A stretch of DNA of 53,730 nt from contig NZ_BCRS01000018.1 in assembly GCF_001552715.1 (NCBI RefSeq), positions 1 to 53,730 on the forward strand, read 5' to 3'. Below, in pieces: positions 36,784-46,710 of the stretch. Numbering within the stretch: position 1 is the first letter of the stretch; each line of letters opens with the position of its first letter. The position numbers and the translations under genes are program-made. This stretch comes from Mycolicibacterium vaccae NBRC 14118 = CIP 105934. GTDB lineage: Bacteria; Actinomycetota; Actinomycetes; Mycobacteriales; Mycobacteriaceae. A model generated the notes under the pieces. The model had not been told where the DNA came from. It saw only the letters and a list, made by a program, of their open reading frames with translations, and did no database searches.

Positions 36784-36954
36784 ATGAACACCTTTCGCAT
36801 CGCACCGGTACGGCTGCCGACGCCACCGCCGTCGTCGAAGCGACAGAGGTTCGCAGGTAACGGTCTTGGCCACGCCTTCTGTGGCGGGCCGACACCACGG
36901 GGCAACCGAGTCATGGCAATCGAAACGACAACCAACAAGGAGTATCAAAGATGA
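36784..36954 (+). CDS. Predicted leaderless 56-aa ORF coupled to the oxidoreductase
   Basis: ATG 36784 lies exactly eight bases after the P3 -10 element. The 56 codons end in a TGA that overlaps the oxidoreductase ATG as ATGA. The peptide is basic and Pro/Arg/Gly-rich (for example VRLPTPPPSSKRQRFAGNGL) with no recognised domain. It may be a small protein, or a translated leader whose job is to load ribosomes onto the downstream gene. Coding status is inferred only from start position and coupling. Confidence 0.45.
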   Translation: MNTFRIAPVRLPTPPPSSKRQRFAGNGLGHAFCGGPTPRGNRVMAIETTTNKEYQR

Positions 36955-38168
36955 CGAAGATTCTGGTGATCGGCGGAGGTTTCGCCGGCGTGTGGAGCGC
37001 CGCGGCTGCCGCGCGTGTCGGCCGCGCAAACGGCACTGCGGGTGGCGATCTGCACATCACCCTGGTCAGCGATAGCGATGAGATGGTGATCCGGCCGAGA
37101 CTGTACGAACGCGACCCCGGCCAGATGTCGGTCCTGCTCGACCGAGTGCTCAAGCCGATCGGCGTCGAGCGCATCCACGCCCGAGTGACTCGGATCGACA
37201 CTGCAGCAAGAGCCGTCAAGATCGCCGGCGCCACGGGTCAGGTCCGGAGTCTGGACTATGACCGACTCGTGCTTGCCGCAGGAAGTCAGGTCTTCCAACC
37301 ACAACTGCCCGGCCGGGAGTTTCTGTTCGACATCGATACGATCGCCGCCGCGGACGCTCTTGAGCGGCACGTTCAGCGACTCGAAACGCGCGCCGGCGAC
37401 GCCGCATCAGAGGGCCGGTTCACCGCCGTCGTCATCGGCGCCGGCTTCACCGGCCTGGAGATCGCCACCGGACTGATGGGGCGGCTGAGCGAGATCGCGG
37501 CCGCCAATTCCTGCCGCCCCAGGGTCGTCCTTGTCGATCGGTCCCATGAAGTGGGAGCCCAGCTCGGTGAAGGGCCACGCCCCTACATCACGGAGTCGTT
37601 GCAGCAGTTGGGGATCGAGCTGCGTCTAGGTTCCGAGGTCAGCGAAGTCACCGAGTCACAGGTGCGGCTCATCGACGGGGAGATCATCCCGACCGAGACG
37701 GCGGTATGGACCGTGGGGATGTCGGCCAGTCCGCTCACCCAGATGATCCCGGGTGAGAAAGACGCGATCGGCCGGCTCGTCGTCGATGAGTACCTGAGGG
37801 TGCCTTCGACTCCGAGTGTGTACGCGGCCGGTGACACCGCGGCCGCGTCGGTTGAGGACGGCCACGTCACGATGCAGAGCTGCCAGTACGCGACACCGCT
37901 GGGCAAGTTCGCCGGCTACAACGTCGCGGCCGACCTCCTGGGCCTCGATCTGGTCCCCTTCGCTCCCAACCCGTACGTGACGTGTCTGGATCTCGGCCCC
38001 GCAGGAGCGGTACTCACCACCGGCTGGGACCGCGAGGTGCAGATGACCGGCAGCGAGGCGAAGGCGTTCAAGCACCGGATCAACACCGAATGGATCTACC
38101 CGCCCGTCGACGACGAGGAAGCCATCTTCCGGGAAGCCGACTACCGCTTCACCTGGACCTTGGGCTGA
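36951..38168 (+). CDS. NAD(P)/FAD-dependent oxidoreductase, NDH-2-like
   Basis: 405 aa two-dinucleotide-binding flavoprotein. FAD GxGxxG is in ILVIGGGFAGVWSAAAAARV, the NAD(P) GxGxxG in AVVIGAGFTGLEIATGLMG, and the second FAD motif is YAAGDTAAASVEDGHVTMQS. It resembles type II NADH dehydrogenases and related soluble reductases but lacks the C-terminal membrane helix pair. AAGGAG lies seven bases before ATG 36951. It is expected to be an ECF41 target through P3; in ECF41 systems oxidoreductases of this sort are the usual regulon members. Confidence 0.88.
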   Translation: MTKILVIGGGFAGVWSAAAAARVGRANGTAGGDLHITLVSDSDEMVIRPRLYERDPGQMSVLLDRVLKPIGVERIHARVTRIDTAARAVKIAGATGQVRSLDYDRLVLAAGSQVFQPQLPGREFLFDIDTIAAADALERHVQRLETRAGDAASEGRFTAVVIGAGFTGLEIATGLMGRLSEIAAANSCRPRVVLVDRSHEVGAQLGEGPRPYITESLQQLGIELRLGSEVSEVTESQVRLIDGEIIPTETAVWTVGMSASPLTQMIPGEKDAIGRLVVDEYLRVPSTPSVYAAGDTAAASVEDGHVTMQSCQYATPLGKFAGYNVAADLLGLDLVPFAPNPYVTCLDLGPAGAVLTTGWDREVQMTGSEAKAFKHRINTEWIYPPVDDEEAIFREADYRFTWTLG

Positions 38169-38183
38169 CCGGCGTGAAGCACG

Positions 38184-38212
38184 GATGCCGCCAGGACGAA
38201 ACTGGCGGCATC
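38184..38212. terminator. Strong bidirectional hairpin between convergent operons
   Basis: GATGCCGCCAG, seven bases, CTGGCGGCATC: an 11-bp perfect stem, extended past small bulges by AGCAC/GTGCT on the outside. It lies in the 78-base gap where the sigma island meets the long minus-strand operon, and would stop transcription from both. Confidence 0.75.
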
Positions 38213-38246
38213 TCGGTGCTGACGCTGAACGGTGACGGGTGAGTCG

Positions 38247-39527
38247 TCAGCGGGCCGGTGCGGGCTGGGGTACCGGGCGCAGTTCGGGCTCCAGTCCGAA
38301 ATGATCGCTCAGCGTCGACCCGCTGTACTCGGTGCGGAACAGGCCGCGCCGCTGCAGGATGGGCACCACCTGTTCGGTGAAGTCGAGTGTCCCCCTCGGA
38401 TGTAGCGGGACCAGGATGTTGAATCCGTCGGCAGCTCCGGCCCGGAACCAGCTCTCCAGTTCGTCGGCGATCTGTTCTGCCGAGCCCGAGGTGGTCCAGT
38501 GCACGTTGCGCAGGCCCTTCTCCACCTTGACCGCCAGTTCGCGGATCGTCAGATTCTCCTGCTGCACCCAGGTCCGCAACCGGTTCAGCCGGCTCTGTCC
38601 GCCCTTGAACTGGGTGTAGTGCGGTAACGCCTCCAACGGGAACGGGCCGTCGAGGTCATAGATGCTGAAGTCCACCCCGAGTTCGTCACCCAGCTGGCCG
38701 ATCACGTCGACGTTCTTGGTGGCCAGTTCCTCCAGCTCGGCCTCCAGCGCCTTGCCCTCGGCTTCGGTGGAGCCGATGTAGGGCACCACCCCGGGCAGGA
38801 TCTTCGCCGACTGCGGGGCACGGCCGAACTTCGCCAGCCGGGCCTTCACATCGTCGTAGAACTCCAGCCCGTTGGGGATGGTCGAGGACCCGGTGTACAC
38901 CGCCTCGGCGCGCCGCGCGGCCATATCCCGTCCACGGTCCGAAGCGCCGGCCTGCACCAGCACAGGAAAACCCTGCGGGGAAGGCACAATCGGCAGGGCG
39001 CCCTCGACGTCGAAGAACCGGCCGTGGTGGGTGACCTGCTGCCCGGACCACAGCGCCAGCACCACGTCGACGAACTCCGCGGCGCGCTCGTAGCGCAGTT
39101 CGAAGTCCGGGTGGCTGTCGAAACCGAAGTTACGGGCGATCGCGTCTCCGGAGGAGGTGACGAAGTTCATCCCGATCCGGCCGCCGGACAGGTGATCCAG
39201 CGAGGCGAAGCGCAGTGCGACCTCGTAGGGATCGTTGTAGGTGGTGGAGATGGTGCCGATCAACCCGATGTGGCTGGTCTGCGCGGCCAGGGCGGCCAGC
39301 AGGGTCAGCGGCTCGTTGCTCATGGCCAGCGGTTCCCGCTCGCTGTAGACCTTGGGGCTGTCGGCCAGGAACACCGCATCCAGCTTGGCCTTTTCCGCGG
39401 CCTGCACGATGCGGGTGTAGTACTCCAGCGAGCACACCTCGGTGGGCTGTGACTCCGGGTGCCGCCACGCGGCCCGATGGAAGCCGATCCCGCGCAGGTT
39501 GAGGTTCAGGTGCATCTGGGACGTCAT
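38247..39527 (-). CDS. LLM-class flavin-dependent monooxygenase, NtaA/DszA/SnaA type
   Basis: 426 aa luciferase-like TIM barrel: MHLNLNLRGIGFHRAAWRHP, then a central segment TIPNGLEFYDDVKARLAKFG and the flavin-binding VLVQAGASDRGRDMAA. This subfamily (nitrilotriacetate, dibenzothiophene sulfone and dimethylsulfone-type monooxygenases) uses FMNH2 from a separate reductase to break C-N or C-S bonds. The operon also encodes such a reductase. ATG 39527 overlaps the preceding stop by four bases. It is the last gene before the terminator. Confidence 0.9.
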   Translation of the reverse strand: MTSQMHLNLNLRGIGFHRAAWRHPESQPTEVCSLEYYTRIVQAAEKAKLDAVFLADSPKVYSEREPLAMSNEPLTLLAALAAQTSHIGLIGTISTTYNDPYEVALRFASLDHLSGGRIGMNFVTSSGDAIARNFGFDSHPDFELRYERAAEFVDVVLALWSGQQVTHHGRFFDVEGALPIVPSPQGFPVLVQAGASDRGRDMAARRAEAVYTGSSTIPNGLEFYDDVKARLAKFGRAPQSAKILPGVVPYIGSTEAEGKALEAELEELATKNVDVIGQLGDELGVDFSIYDLDGPFPLEALPHYTQFKGGQSRLNRLRTWVQQENLTIRELAVKVEKGLRNVHWTTSGSAEQIADELESWFRAGAADGFNILVPLHPRGTLDFTEQVVPILQRRGLFRTEYSGSTLSDHFGLEPELRPVPQPAPAR

Positions 39528-40408
39528 TGCGGCACTCCTACGGGGACGGCGGCGGCCAGACCGAGATGGCCGCGCAGGGTGGATGTTTCGTAGCGGTCGC
39601 GGACCACTCCGAGGTCACGCAGCCGCGGCAGCACCTCGCGGGTGAAAAGCTCGGTGCCGGCGGCGGTCAGGTGCAGGACGAATCCGTCGCCGGTGGCCAG
39701 GCGGACCGCCAACGCGGCGGGCTCCGACAGGTCGGGGGTGATCTCGCGCAGTACCAGCGGCGCGTCGACCGGGTGCTCGCCGGTGAGCACCGCGACGTCG
39801 GCGTGGGTGCGGGCCAGTTCGGCGGTGGCCGCCGAGTCGACTCCGACCAGCAGCGGCGGGTGCAGCTGAGGGCTGCGCGGCAGGTTCAGCGGCCCGGCCA
39901 CCCGGAAGAACTCACCGGAGTGGTCGATCGGGTGCAGCAGGTCCGCGTCGACGTACACCCCGGATTCGATGTCGGCAACCACCGCACCGTCTTCCCAGCT
40001 CTCCCAAAGCTTCTGCAGGACGGTGACGAATTCGGCTGCGCGCAACCAGCGTTGCGTCTCCGGAGTGGTGGCTGGGTGCAGGGCGGCGGCGCTGTCCTCG
40101 GCGGCGTCGACCAGCCGCCAGCCGGCCCGCCCCCGCGACAGGTTGTCCAGGGTGTTGAGCATGCGGGCCTGGTTGTAGGGCGCCACGTACTGCGCCGAGA
40201 CCTGGGCGATCAACCCGATGCCGGTGGTGCGCGGCACCAGATTGGCCAGCAGGGTGGACGGTTCGGCCGGCACCGCCGGGCCGGGCAACGGGGCCAGCAC
40301 GGCGTCGAACACCGCGGTTTCGGCGGCATGAATGGCCCGGTAGAGCCAGGACAGGTCACTGTCGCCGGTGTCGGGTTCGGGGTGCAGCAGAAGGTGGGTC
40401 ACGCTCAC
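39524..40408 (-). CDS. LLM-class flavin-dependent monooxygenase-like protein, shorter
   Basis: 294 aa from GTG 40408, whose GTGA overlaps the preceding stop. It has a luciferase-like barrel related to the next gene but is about 130 residues shorter: TTGIGLIAQVSAQYVAPYNQ, ARMLNTLDNLSRGRAGWRLV, then FVTVLQKLWESWEDGAVVAD. It ends with the same family tail (YETSTLRGHLGLAA). It may be a second monooxygenase subunit, a partner with separate specificity, or a diverged copy. The tail similarity (TLSDHFGL/TLRGHLGL) points to common ancestry with its neighbour. Confidence 0.78.
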   Translation of the reverse strand: MSVTHLLLHPEPDTGDSDLSWLYRAIHAAETAVFDAVLAPLPGPAVPAEPSTLLANLVPRTTGIGLIAQVSAQYVAPYNQARMLNTLDNLSRGRAGWRLVDAAEDSAAALHPATTPETQRWLRAAEFVTVLQKLWESWEDGAVVADIESGVYVDADLLHPIDHSGEFFRVAGPLNLPRSPQLHPPLLVGVDSAATAELARTHADVAVLTGEHPVDAPLVLREITPDLSEPAALAVRLATGDGFVLHLTAAGTELFTREVLPRLRDLGVVRDRYETSTLRGHLGLAAAVPVGVPQ

Positions 40409-41526
40409 TCCTGGTTCTCGGTGGGGCCGAGCACCTCGGTGGCCAGCCAGGCCAGCACGGTGTCCTCGGCGGGCGGGTTGTGCAGGGCGACCCGCAGATC
40501 GCGGTAGTGCCGTTGCAGCGGGGAACTCAGCCGCATCGACGCCGCGCCGATCAACTGTCCGCAGTGGTCGACGACGGCGGTGGCGTGCCGGTGCACCAGC
40601 ACCTTCACTGCGCCGGCCTGCGCCGCGGTGATGTCCCGGTCCGGGACGCGGCGCAACGCATCGTCGAGCAGTGCTCGGGCGCTGAGGTATTCGAGTTCGG
40701 CGGCCGCGGCACGGTCCCGGATCCGGGTGGTGTCCTTCAGGGCGCCCGGCCGGCCGTCGGTGCGCGGGCCGGCGGCGAACGCGATCGCCTCGGCGCGGGC
40801 GGCCTCGGCCACCCCCAGGTGCACTGACGCCAGCATCAGCGGCCACCAGATCGGTTGGGTGGCATCGACCGGCCCGTCGGCGCCGACGGTCTCGACGAGT
40901 GCCCCGGGGTCGACGCAGACATCGTCGAGGCGCAGATCCTGGCTGTCGGAGCCGCGTAGGCCGGCCGCGTCCCAGGTCTCCAGCACGGTGAGCCCGTCGG
41001 CCGGTTGCGGCACCAGGAAGTGCCCCTTGCCGGGACCGTCGGCGAAGGACGCCACGATCACGATGCTGCCCGCGGCCCGGGCCCCGGTGGCGTAAGTCTT
41101 GGATCCCGTTATCCGCCAACCTCCGTCGTCCCGGCGGGTGGCGACCGTCTTGATCGGCGCGCCGCGGCTCGGGGCGCCGCTGAGTTGCTCGCTGGCCACC
41201 AGCGCGACGAGTTCGCCGTCGGCCAGGATGCGGGCCGCCAGCTTGGGCAGCGCATCGGAGGTGCTGCTGGTGAACAGCCGGGTGGTGTGGATGTAGTGCA
41301 TGGCCAGCACCAGCCCGGTGGCGGCGTCGCCGGCCGCGATCTCGCGGACCGCGGCCGAGGCCTCGGCGATCCCGGCCCCGGGACCGCCGAGTTGGCGCGG
41401 CACGGTGAGGGCCGGCAGGCCGCTGGCCCGCAGATCGGTGAAGTTCTGCGGTTGGAACCCGGCATCCCAGTCCGCGGCGGCCCGGGCGGCCACCGCCTCG
41501 CGCACCTGGCGCGCCGACAACGTCAT
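40405..41526 (-). CDS. Acyl-CoA-dehydrogenase-fold flavin monooxygenase-like protein (DszC/SfnB type), copy 2
   Basis: 373 aa. Acyl-CoA dehydrogenase fold: N-terminal helices, a central beta domain ([20 protein letters not shown], then [14 protein letters not shown]), and a C-terminal bundle ([20 protein letters not shown]). It lacks the obvious catalytic Glu context of dehydrogenases and groups by eye with SfnB/DszC-type proteins that oxidise sulfur compounds with FMNH2 and oxygen. The start overlaps the upstream ATPase stop by four bases (ATGA) and the end overlaps the LLM gene. A paralogue lies at 49.0-50.2 kb in the same operon. Confidence 0.82.
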   Translation of the reverse strand: MTLSARQVREAVAARAAADWDAGFQPQNFTDLRASGLPALTVPRQLGGPGAGIAEASAAVREIAAGDAATGLVLAMHYIHTTRLFTSSTSDALPKLAARILADGELVALVASEQLSGAPSRGAPIKTVATRRDDGGWRITGSKTYATGARAAGSIVIVASFADGPGKGHFLVPQPADGLTVLETWDAAGLRGSDSQDLRLDDVCVDPGALVETVGADGPVDATQPIWWPLMLASVHLGVAEAARAEAIAFAAGPRTDGRPGALKDTTRIRDRAAAAELEYLSARALLDDALRRVPDRDITAAQAGAVKVLVHRHATAVVDHCGQLIGAASMRLSSPLQRHYRDLRVALHNPPAEDTVLAWLATEVLGPTENQE

Positions 41527-43133
41527 CGGGCACCTCCGCTGGCGGCGCGGTTGCCCGGTACCGCATCGATCAGTTCGCGGGTGTACGCGTGCCGCGGCGC
41601 CCCGAAGATCTGCGAGGTCGGGCCCTGCTCCACGAGTTCGCCGCGGCGCAGCACCCCGATCTCATCGGAGATCTGCTGCACCACCGCGAAATCGTGGGAG
41701 ATGAACAGATAGCCGAGATCGAGTTCCTGCTGCAGTGCCACCAGCAATCGCAGGATCTGGTCCTGAACCGAGACGTCCAGCGCGGAGACTGGTTCGTCGA
41801 GTACCAGCAGTTCCGGTTGCAGCGCCAGCGCGCGCGCGATCGCGACGCGCTGCCGCTGGCCGCCGGACAGTTCGGCGGCCCGGCGTTGCGCGGTCCCGGG
41901 GGGCAGCGCCACCTGGTCGAGCAGTTCGGCGGCGCGCCGGGCGCGGGCGGCGCGGTCACCGATCCCGAAGGCGCGCAGGGGTTCGACGATCACCTCCCCG
42001 ATCTGCAGCCGTGGGTCCAGCGAGGAGTACGGGTTCTGGTACACCAGCTGCACGCGCCGTCGCAGCTCGCGCAATTGGTTCCCGCCGACCATGGTGATGT
42101 CGGTGCCGTCGAACCACACCCGACCCGCGGTGGGCTGCTCCAACCGCATCGCGATCCGCGCCAGAGTGGACTTCCCGGAACCCGATTCGCCGATCAGACT
42201 GTAGGTGCGGCCACGGTGCACCGTGAGAGACACGTCGTCGACAGCGGTGACTGGTTCCTTACGCCCCGGCAGGGCAAAGCGTTTGGTGATGCGCTCCAGG
42301 CACAGCAGCGGGCCGGTCTGCGCCGGCCGCTCCGGCAGCAGGGTGTCGCCGGACAGGCTGGGCGCGGCCGCCAGCAGCTTCCGGGTGTAGGCCTGCGCAG
42401 GTGCGGCCAGCAGCCCGGCGGTGGGTGCCTCCTCGACCACCCGGCCGTGCCGCATGACCACGATGCGGTCGGCGCGGTCCGCGGCGACGCCGAGGTCATG
42501 GGTGATCAGCAGCACCGAGGTGTTGTCCTCGGCGGTCAACTGGGCCAGATGGTCCAGCACCCGCCGCTGCACCGTGACGTCGAGGGCGCTGGTGGGTTCG
42601 TCGGCGATGACGAGCTTGGGCCGGCAGGCCAGCGCGATCCCGATCAGCACGCGCTGTTTCATGCCACCGGACAGCTCGTGCGGGTACTGGCGGGCGCGGG
42701 CCTCCGGGTGAGTCAGCCCGGCCCGGTCCAGGATCTCGATGGCCAGTTCGGCGGCCTCGGCGCGGCCGGCCAGCCCGTGCACCCGCAACGTTTCGGCGAC
42801 CTGCTCACCGACCCGCTTGACCGGGTTCAGCGCGAGGTTGGGATCCTGTGGGATGAAACCGATCTCGGCGCCGCGGATCTTGCGCAGCGCCCGCCCGCGC
42901 AGCCGGGTGATCTCGCGGCCGTCGTAGGTGATGGATCCGGCGGTCACCGCCCCGGAGGCCGGTAGCAGCCCGATGATGGAGTGCGCGGTGGTGGACTTCC
43001 CGGAGCCGGACTCCCCCACCAGCGCCACCACCTCGCCGGGTGCGATGGTCAGGTCGACTCCGCGGACCGCGTCGACCTCGACGCCGCGGCCGCGGTAGCC
43101 GACGTGCAGATCCTGAAGCTGCAGCAGGCTCAT
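41523..43133 (-). CDS. Double-ATPase ABC transporter protein, peptide/opine/nickel type
   Basis: 536 aa carrying two complete nucleotide-binding domains in one chain, equivalent to DppD plus DppF. Domain 1: Walker [10 protein letters not shown] near residue 39, signature LSGGMKQR, Walker [13 protein letters not shown]-loop THDLG. Domain 2 (from about 265): Walker [10 protein letters not shown], signature LSGGQRQR, Walker [12 protein letters not shown]-loop SHDFA. Both retain catalytic residues. It powers the two permeases encoded just upstream. Overlaps of four bases on both sides indicate coupled translation. Confidence 0.93.
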   Translation of the reverse strand: MSLLQLQDLHVGYRGRGVEVDAVRGVDLTIAPGEVVALVGESGSGKSTTAHSIIGLLPASGAVTAGSITYDGREITRLRGRALRKIRGAEIGFIPQDPNLALNPVKRVGEQVAETLRVHGLAGRAEAAELAIEILDRAGLTHPEARARQYPHELSGGMKQRVLIGIALACRPKLVIADEPTSALDVTVQRRVLDHLAQLTAEDNTSVLLITHDLGVAADRADRIVVMRHGRVVEEAPTAGLLAAPAQAYTRKLLAAAPSLSGDTLLPERPAQTGPLLCLERITKRFALPGRKEPVTAVDDVSLTVHRGRTYSLIGESGSGKSTLARIAMRLEQPTAGRVWFDGTDITMVGGNQLRELRRRVQLVYQNPYSSLDPRLQIGEVIVEPLRAFGIGDRAARARRAAELLDQVALPPGTAQRRAAELSGGQRQRVAIARALALQPELLVLDEPVSALDVSVQDQILRLLVALQQELDLGYLFISHDFAVVQQISDEIGVLRRGELVEQGPTSQIFGAPRHAYTRELIDAVPGNRAASGGAR

Positions 43134-44038
43134 CGGATCAGCCCGTCGTTGTCCAGGGCCCGGCTGATCCGGTTGGCCGACAGCACCGCCAGCGCGATGA
43201 TCAGTCCGGGCAGGGTGGTCAGCCACCATGCGGTGGCCAGGTAGTTGCGGCCCTCGGCCACCAGCGAACCCCACTCCGGTGCCGGCGGCGGGGCACCGAA
43301 CCCGAGGAAGCTCAGCGAGGACACCGCGAGGATCGCCGCCCCGAATTCCAGTGCCGCCAGCACCAGTACCGATCCGAGCGAGTGCGGCAGGATGTGGCGC
43401 CACAGGATGGTCGGTTTGCGGACGCCGCACACCTCGGCGGCCTCGATGAAGGTCTGGGTGCGGGTGCGCAGCACGTCCGAGCGCATCAGCCGGGCGAAGC
43501 TGGCCACCGAGGCCACCCCCACCGCGACGGCGACGTTGACGGTACCGAAGCCCAGTGCGGTGACCACGGCCAGCGACAGCAGCAACCCGGGGATGGACAG
43601 CAGTACGTCGACCAGGCGCATGATGACGTCGTCGACCCGGCCCCCGGCGAAGCCGGACAGCACGCCGATGGCCGAGCCGACCACCAGGCCCACCGCCACG
43701 GCGATCGCCGTGGCCTGCAGCGACAGCGCGGTGCCGTGCACCACCCGGGAGAACACGTCGCGGCCCAGATGGTCGGTGCCGAACAGGTATTCGGCGCCGG
43801 GCGGCTGCAGCTTGTCCCGCGGCACGCCGATCAGCGGGTCCCGGCCGGTGAACAGTTCGGGGAACAGCGCCCACCCGAACACCAGCACCAGGAACAGCAC
43901 CGACAGCAGCAGTCCGGGCCGGTGCAGCGCGGTCAGCAGGGGCCCGCGCCAGCGCTGGCCGCGAGTGCGGACCCGGATCCGCAGATCGGGCTCGGCCGGT
44001 TCCTCGGCCTCGACCGCCAGCACGTCGAGCACGGTCAT
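43130..44038 (-). CDS. ABC transporter permease, DppC-like
   Basis: 302 aa from ATG 44038. An N-terminal cytoplasmic tail, one helix ([19 protein letters not shown]), the DppC signature [20 protein letters not shown], five more helices and the EAA loop [20 protein letters not shown] with the coupling Gly. Membrane-domain half of the importer. Overlaps the DppB-like gene by four bases upstream and the ATPase by four downstream. Confidence 0.92.
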   Translation of the reverse strand: MTVLDVLAVEAEEPAEPDLRIRVRTRGQRWRGPLLTALHRPGLLLSVLFLVLVFGWALFPELFTGRDPLIGVPRDKLQPPGAEYLFGTDHLGRDVFSRVVHGTALSLQATAIAVAVGLVVGSAIGVLSGFAGGRVDDVIMRLVDVLLSIPGLLLSLAVVTALGFGTVNVAVAVGVASVASFARLMRSDVLRTRTQTFIEAAEVCGVRKPTILWRHILPHSLGSVLVLAALEFGAAILAVSSLSFLGFGAPPPAPEWGSLVAEGRNYLATAWWLTTLPGLIIALAVLSANRISRALDNDGLIR

Positions 44039-45000
44039 GCGGTTCCCCCTCCGATCGTGACGGGCCGCACCCGCGCGATCCGCGGATCGACCAGCGGGTA
44101 GATCAGGTCCACCACGAGGTTGACCACCGCGAAGATCGCCGCGGCCAGCACCACCAGCCCGAGCAGCATCGGGATGTCCTGGGCGGCAACGGCTTGTTCG
44201 GTCAGCCGGCCGATCCCGTGCCGGCTGAACACCGTCTCGACCACCACCGCGCCCGCCAGCAGGTTGCCGATGGTGATGCCGATGATGGTGAGCACCGGGA
44301 TGGACGCGTTGCGCAGCGCGTGCCGCAGCTGGATCTGCCAGCGCGGTACGCCCTTGGCGACGGCGGTGTCGATATAGGGCTGAGCCCAGGTGGCGGTCAG
44401 CGTCTTGGCCAGCAGTTGTGCGAACACCGCCGAGGTGGGCACCGCCAACGTCAGGGCCGGCAGCACCAGCGAACCGAAGCCCTTGTTGCCGGTGGCGGGA
44501 AACCATCCAGTGCCGAACGAGAAGGCCTGCAGTAGAAGCAATCCGATCCAGAAGGTCGGCACCGACACGCCCAGCGGGGGCAGCGACAGCAGGAACTGGC
44601 GCAGCGGCCGCAGCCGGGTGTAGGTGGCCAGCAGGGCCAGCGTGCCGCCGGCGAGCAGCGACAGCACGAAGGCCAGCGCGGCCAGCAGCAGGGTCTGCGG
44701 CAGCGCCTCGGAGATCAGGGCGGTGACCTTCTCCCCGGTGGGCACCGAGTTGCCGAAGTCACCGCGCACCGCGTCCCACAGCGTGTACAGGTACTGCAGG
44801 TGTACCGGCTGGTCGAGGTGGTGTTCGGCGCGCAGGGCGTCGACCACGGCGGGGTCCAGCGCGATCTGGTCCCCGCCGGAGCTGAGCATGATCTCCACCG
44901 GATCGCTGGGCAGCAGGTACAGGATGACGAAGGTCAGGGTGAACGCCGCCCACAGCACGAACAGCCCCTGGGTGACCCGCCGCAGCAGGTAGCGGCTCAT
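44035..45000 (-). CDS. ABC transporter permease, DppB-like
   Basis: 321 aa, six helices. Starts [20 protein letters not shown], followed by [16 protein letters not shown] and [12 protein letters not shown], typical of the DppB half, and an EAA-like loop [20 protein letters not shown]. It pairs with the DppC-like protein as the channel. ATG 45000 overlaps the stop of the binding-protein gene by four bases; a much longer frame upstream is only out-of-frame binding-protein sequence. Confidence 0.92.
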   Translation of the reverse strand: MSRYLLRRVTQGLFVLWAAFTLTFVILYLLPSDPVEIMLSSGGDQIALDPAVVDALRAEHHLDQPVHLQYLYTLWDAVRGDFGNSVPTGEKVTALISEALPQTLLLAALAFVLSLLAGGTLALLATYTRLRPLRQFLLSLPPLGVSVPTFWIGLLLLQAFSFGTGWFPATGNKGFGSLVLPALTLAVPTSAVFAQLLAKTLTATWAQPYIDTAVAKGVPRWQIQLRHALRNASIPVLTIIGITIGNLLAGAVVVETVFSRHGIGRLTEQAVAAQDIPMLLGLVVLAAAIFAVVNLVVDLIYPLVDPRIARVRPVTIGGGTA

Positions 45001-46643
45001 GAGCCGCCACCGCCGGTACGCCAGGCGTCGAAGAGGACGGTCGCGCCGTACGGGTCGATGCTGACCCCGTGCACGTCGGGCGCCACCCCGACGGCCTTGG
45101 TCTGTTCGCGCACCGGGATCCAGTAACCGTCGCGCAGCAGCTTCTCCTGCAGCGCCCCGGCCGCCGCGGCGCGGTCCTCGTCGGTGGCCGCCCGGTTCAG
45201 GGTGGCGGCCGCCTCCTCCAGGTCGAGCTGATTGGAGCCCTGCAGCGCCTGGTTGGTGTTCTGGAACAGCCCGACCAGGAAGTCGACGTCCTTGGCGGGT
45301 CCGGAACCGGTGAGGAAGTCGTAGCCGGCGTCGGCCTTGTTCTTCATCAGCGACGAGTACTCGGCCTGGGTGACCGGCAGGATCTGCACGGCGATGCCGA
45401 CCTTGGTCAGCTGCTGCTGGATCAGTTCGAGTTCCTGCTGGGTGGCGCCCTGGCTGGATCCGGTGATGATCATGATCTTCGGTGCCAGCCGCAGCCCGTC
45501 CTTGGCCCACACTCTGTCAGCGCCCTTGGCCCAGCCGTTGTCGGCCAGCAGGTTCTGCGCTTCCTCGGGCTGGTACTGCAGGAACTCCGACTTGTCCTGC
45601 CACAGCGGGGTGTTGGCGGCGATGGCGCTGGTCGGGATGTTGTACTCATCGGAGTACAGGGTGTCGCGGATCTCCTCGCGGTCGATCGCCTTCTGGATGG
45701 CCTGACGCACCACGAGGTCCCTGCCCAGCGGGCTGAGCGGGTTCTGCCGGAGGCCCGGAACCAGATTCGGAGTAGTGGCGGTGAGGATCTCGGCACCCTG
45801 GCGTTTCACCGCGTCCTGGTCGATGACGGGGACGTCGTCGACGATGTCGAACTGGCCCGAGGTCAGACCGCCCACCCGGACACCGGATTCGGGCACCACC
45901 TCGAAGACGATGCGGTCCAGGTAGGCCGCGCCCTCGTGGTCGGTGACGCCCGGGGTGGGCCAGTTGTAGTCGTCGCGCTTGTCCAGGGTGATGCGCTGCT
46001 GGTTGATCACCTCGGAGATCACGTACGGCCCGCTGCCGATCAGATTCTTGCCCGCGCAACGCTCTTCGAGCGGGGCCTCCAGTGTGGCGGGGGCGTAGAC
46101 GGAGAAGTACGGGTCCGACAGGTTGCGCAGGAAGCCGAGCTCGGGCTCGGTGAAGTCGACGCGGACGGTGTGCGGATCGACGACGGTGGTGCCCTGATAG
46201 GTGTTGAGGGCACTGATGATCTGGGTTTCGGATTGGCCGCTCTTGGTGATCGCCTTGAGGTTGTCCAGATTGGCCTTCACCAGTTCCGCGGTCAGCGGGG
46301 TGCCGTCGGAGAAGGTGACGTCGTCGCGCAGGTGCAGGGTGAACGACTTGGCGCCGGGCGCGATCTCCCAGCTCTCGGCCAGCCGTGGGATCACCTCCCC
46401 GGTTTCGCGGTCCTGATCGGTGAGTCGGTCGGCGAAGTGCTCGGGCGCGGACAGGCCGCGGGCCCGCAGCACCGGGTCCACGCATTTGGGCCATTCCGCC
46501 AGCGCGTAGGTCAGCGTGCCGCCGGGCACGGGGTCACCGGCCGGCTCGGAGGAGGCGTCCGTGCCCGAACCGGAGCACGCCGACAGGGTGAGAGTCAGCG
46601 CGCCGAGCAGGGCGACGGTGGCGGGGTAACGAGAAGTGTTCAT
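44997..46643 (-). CDS. ABC solute-binding lipoprotein 1, DppA/OppA family
   Basis: 548 aa. Signal peptide with lipobox LTLSAC, a GSGTDASSEP linker, then a cluster-C binding fold (GGTLTYALAEWPKC, LHLRDDVTFSDGTPLTAELV, AIQKAIDREEIRDTLYSDEY). It binds the transported compound outside the membrane. ATG 46643 is the real start; an upstream TTG would add two residues only. It is a clear paralogue of the next binding protein (shared RCAGK, VPESGVRVGGL.SGQFD, KAIDREEIRDTLYS-type stretches), implying two ligands for one transporter or a duplication. Confidence 0.92.
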   Translation of the reverse strand: MNTSRYPATVALLGALTLTLSACSGSGTDASSEPAGDPVPGGTLTYALAEWPKCVDPVLRARGLSAPEHFADRLTDQDRETGEVIPRLAESWEIAPGAKSFTLHLRDDVTFSDGTPLTAELVKANLDNLKAITKSGQSETQIISALNTYQGTTVVDPHTVRVDFTEPELGFLRNLSDPYFSVYAPATLEAPLEERCAGKNLIGSGPYVISEVINQQRITLDKRDDYNWPTPGVTDHEGAAYLDRIVFEVVPESGVRVGGLTSGQFDIVDDVPVIDQDAVKRQGAEILTATTPNLVPGLRQNPLSPLGRDLVVRQAIQKAIDREEIRDTLYSDEYNIPTSAIAANTPLWQDKSEFLQYQPEEAQNLLADNGWAKGADRVWAKDGLRLAPKIMIITGSSQGATQQELELIQQQLTKVGIAVQILPVTQAEYSSLMKNKADAGYDFLTGSGPAKDVDFLVGLFQNTNQALQGSNQLDLEEAAATLNRAATDEDRAAAAGALQEKLLRDGYWIPVREQTKAVGVAPDVHGVSIDPYGATVLFDAWRTGGGGS

Positions 46644-46710
46644 GGGCAAGTCATTTCTGCGAGTGCGGGCCGGGACGACGGACGATCAGAGGATCAGTTC
46701 TGACATCGGT

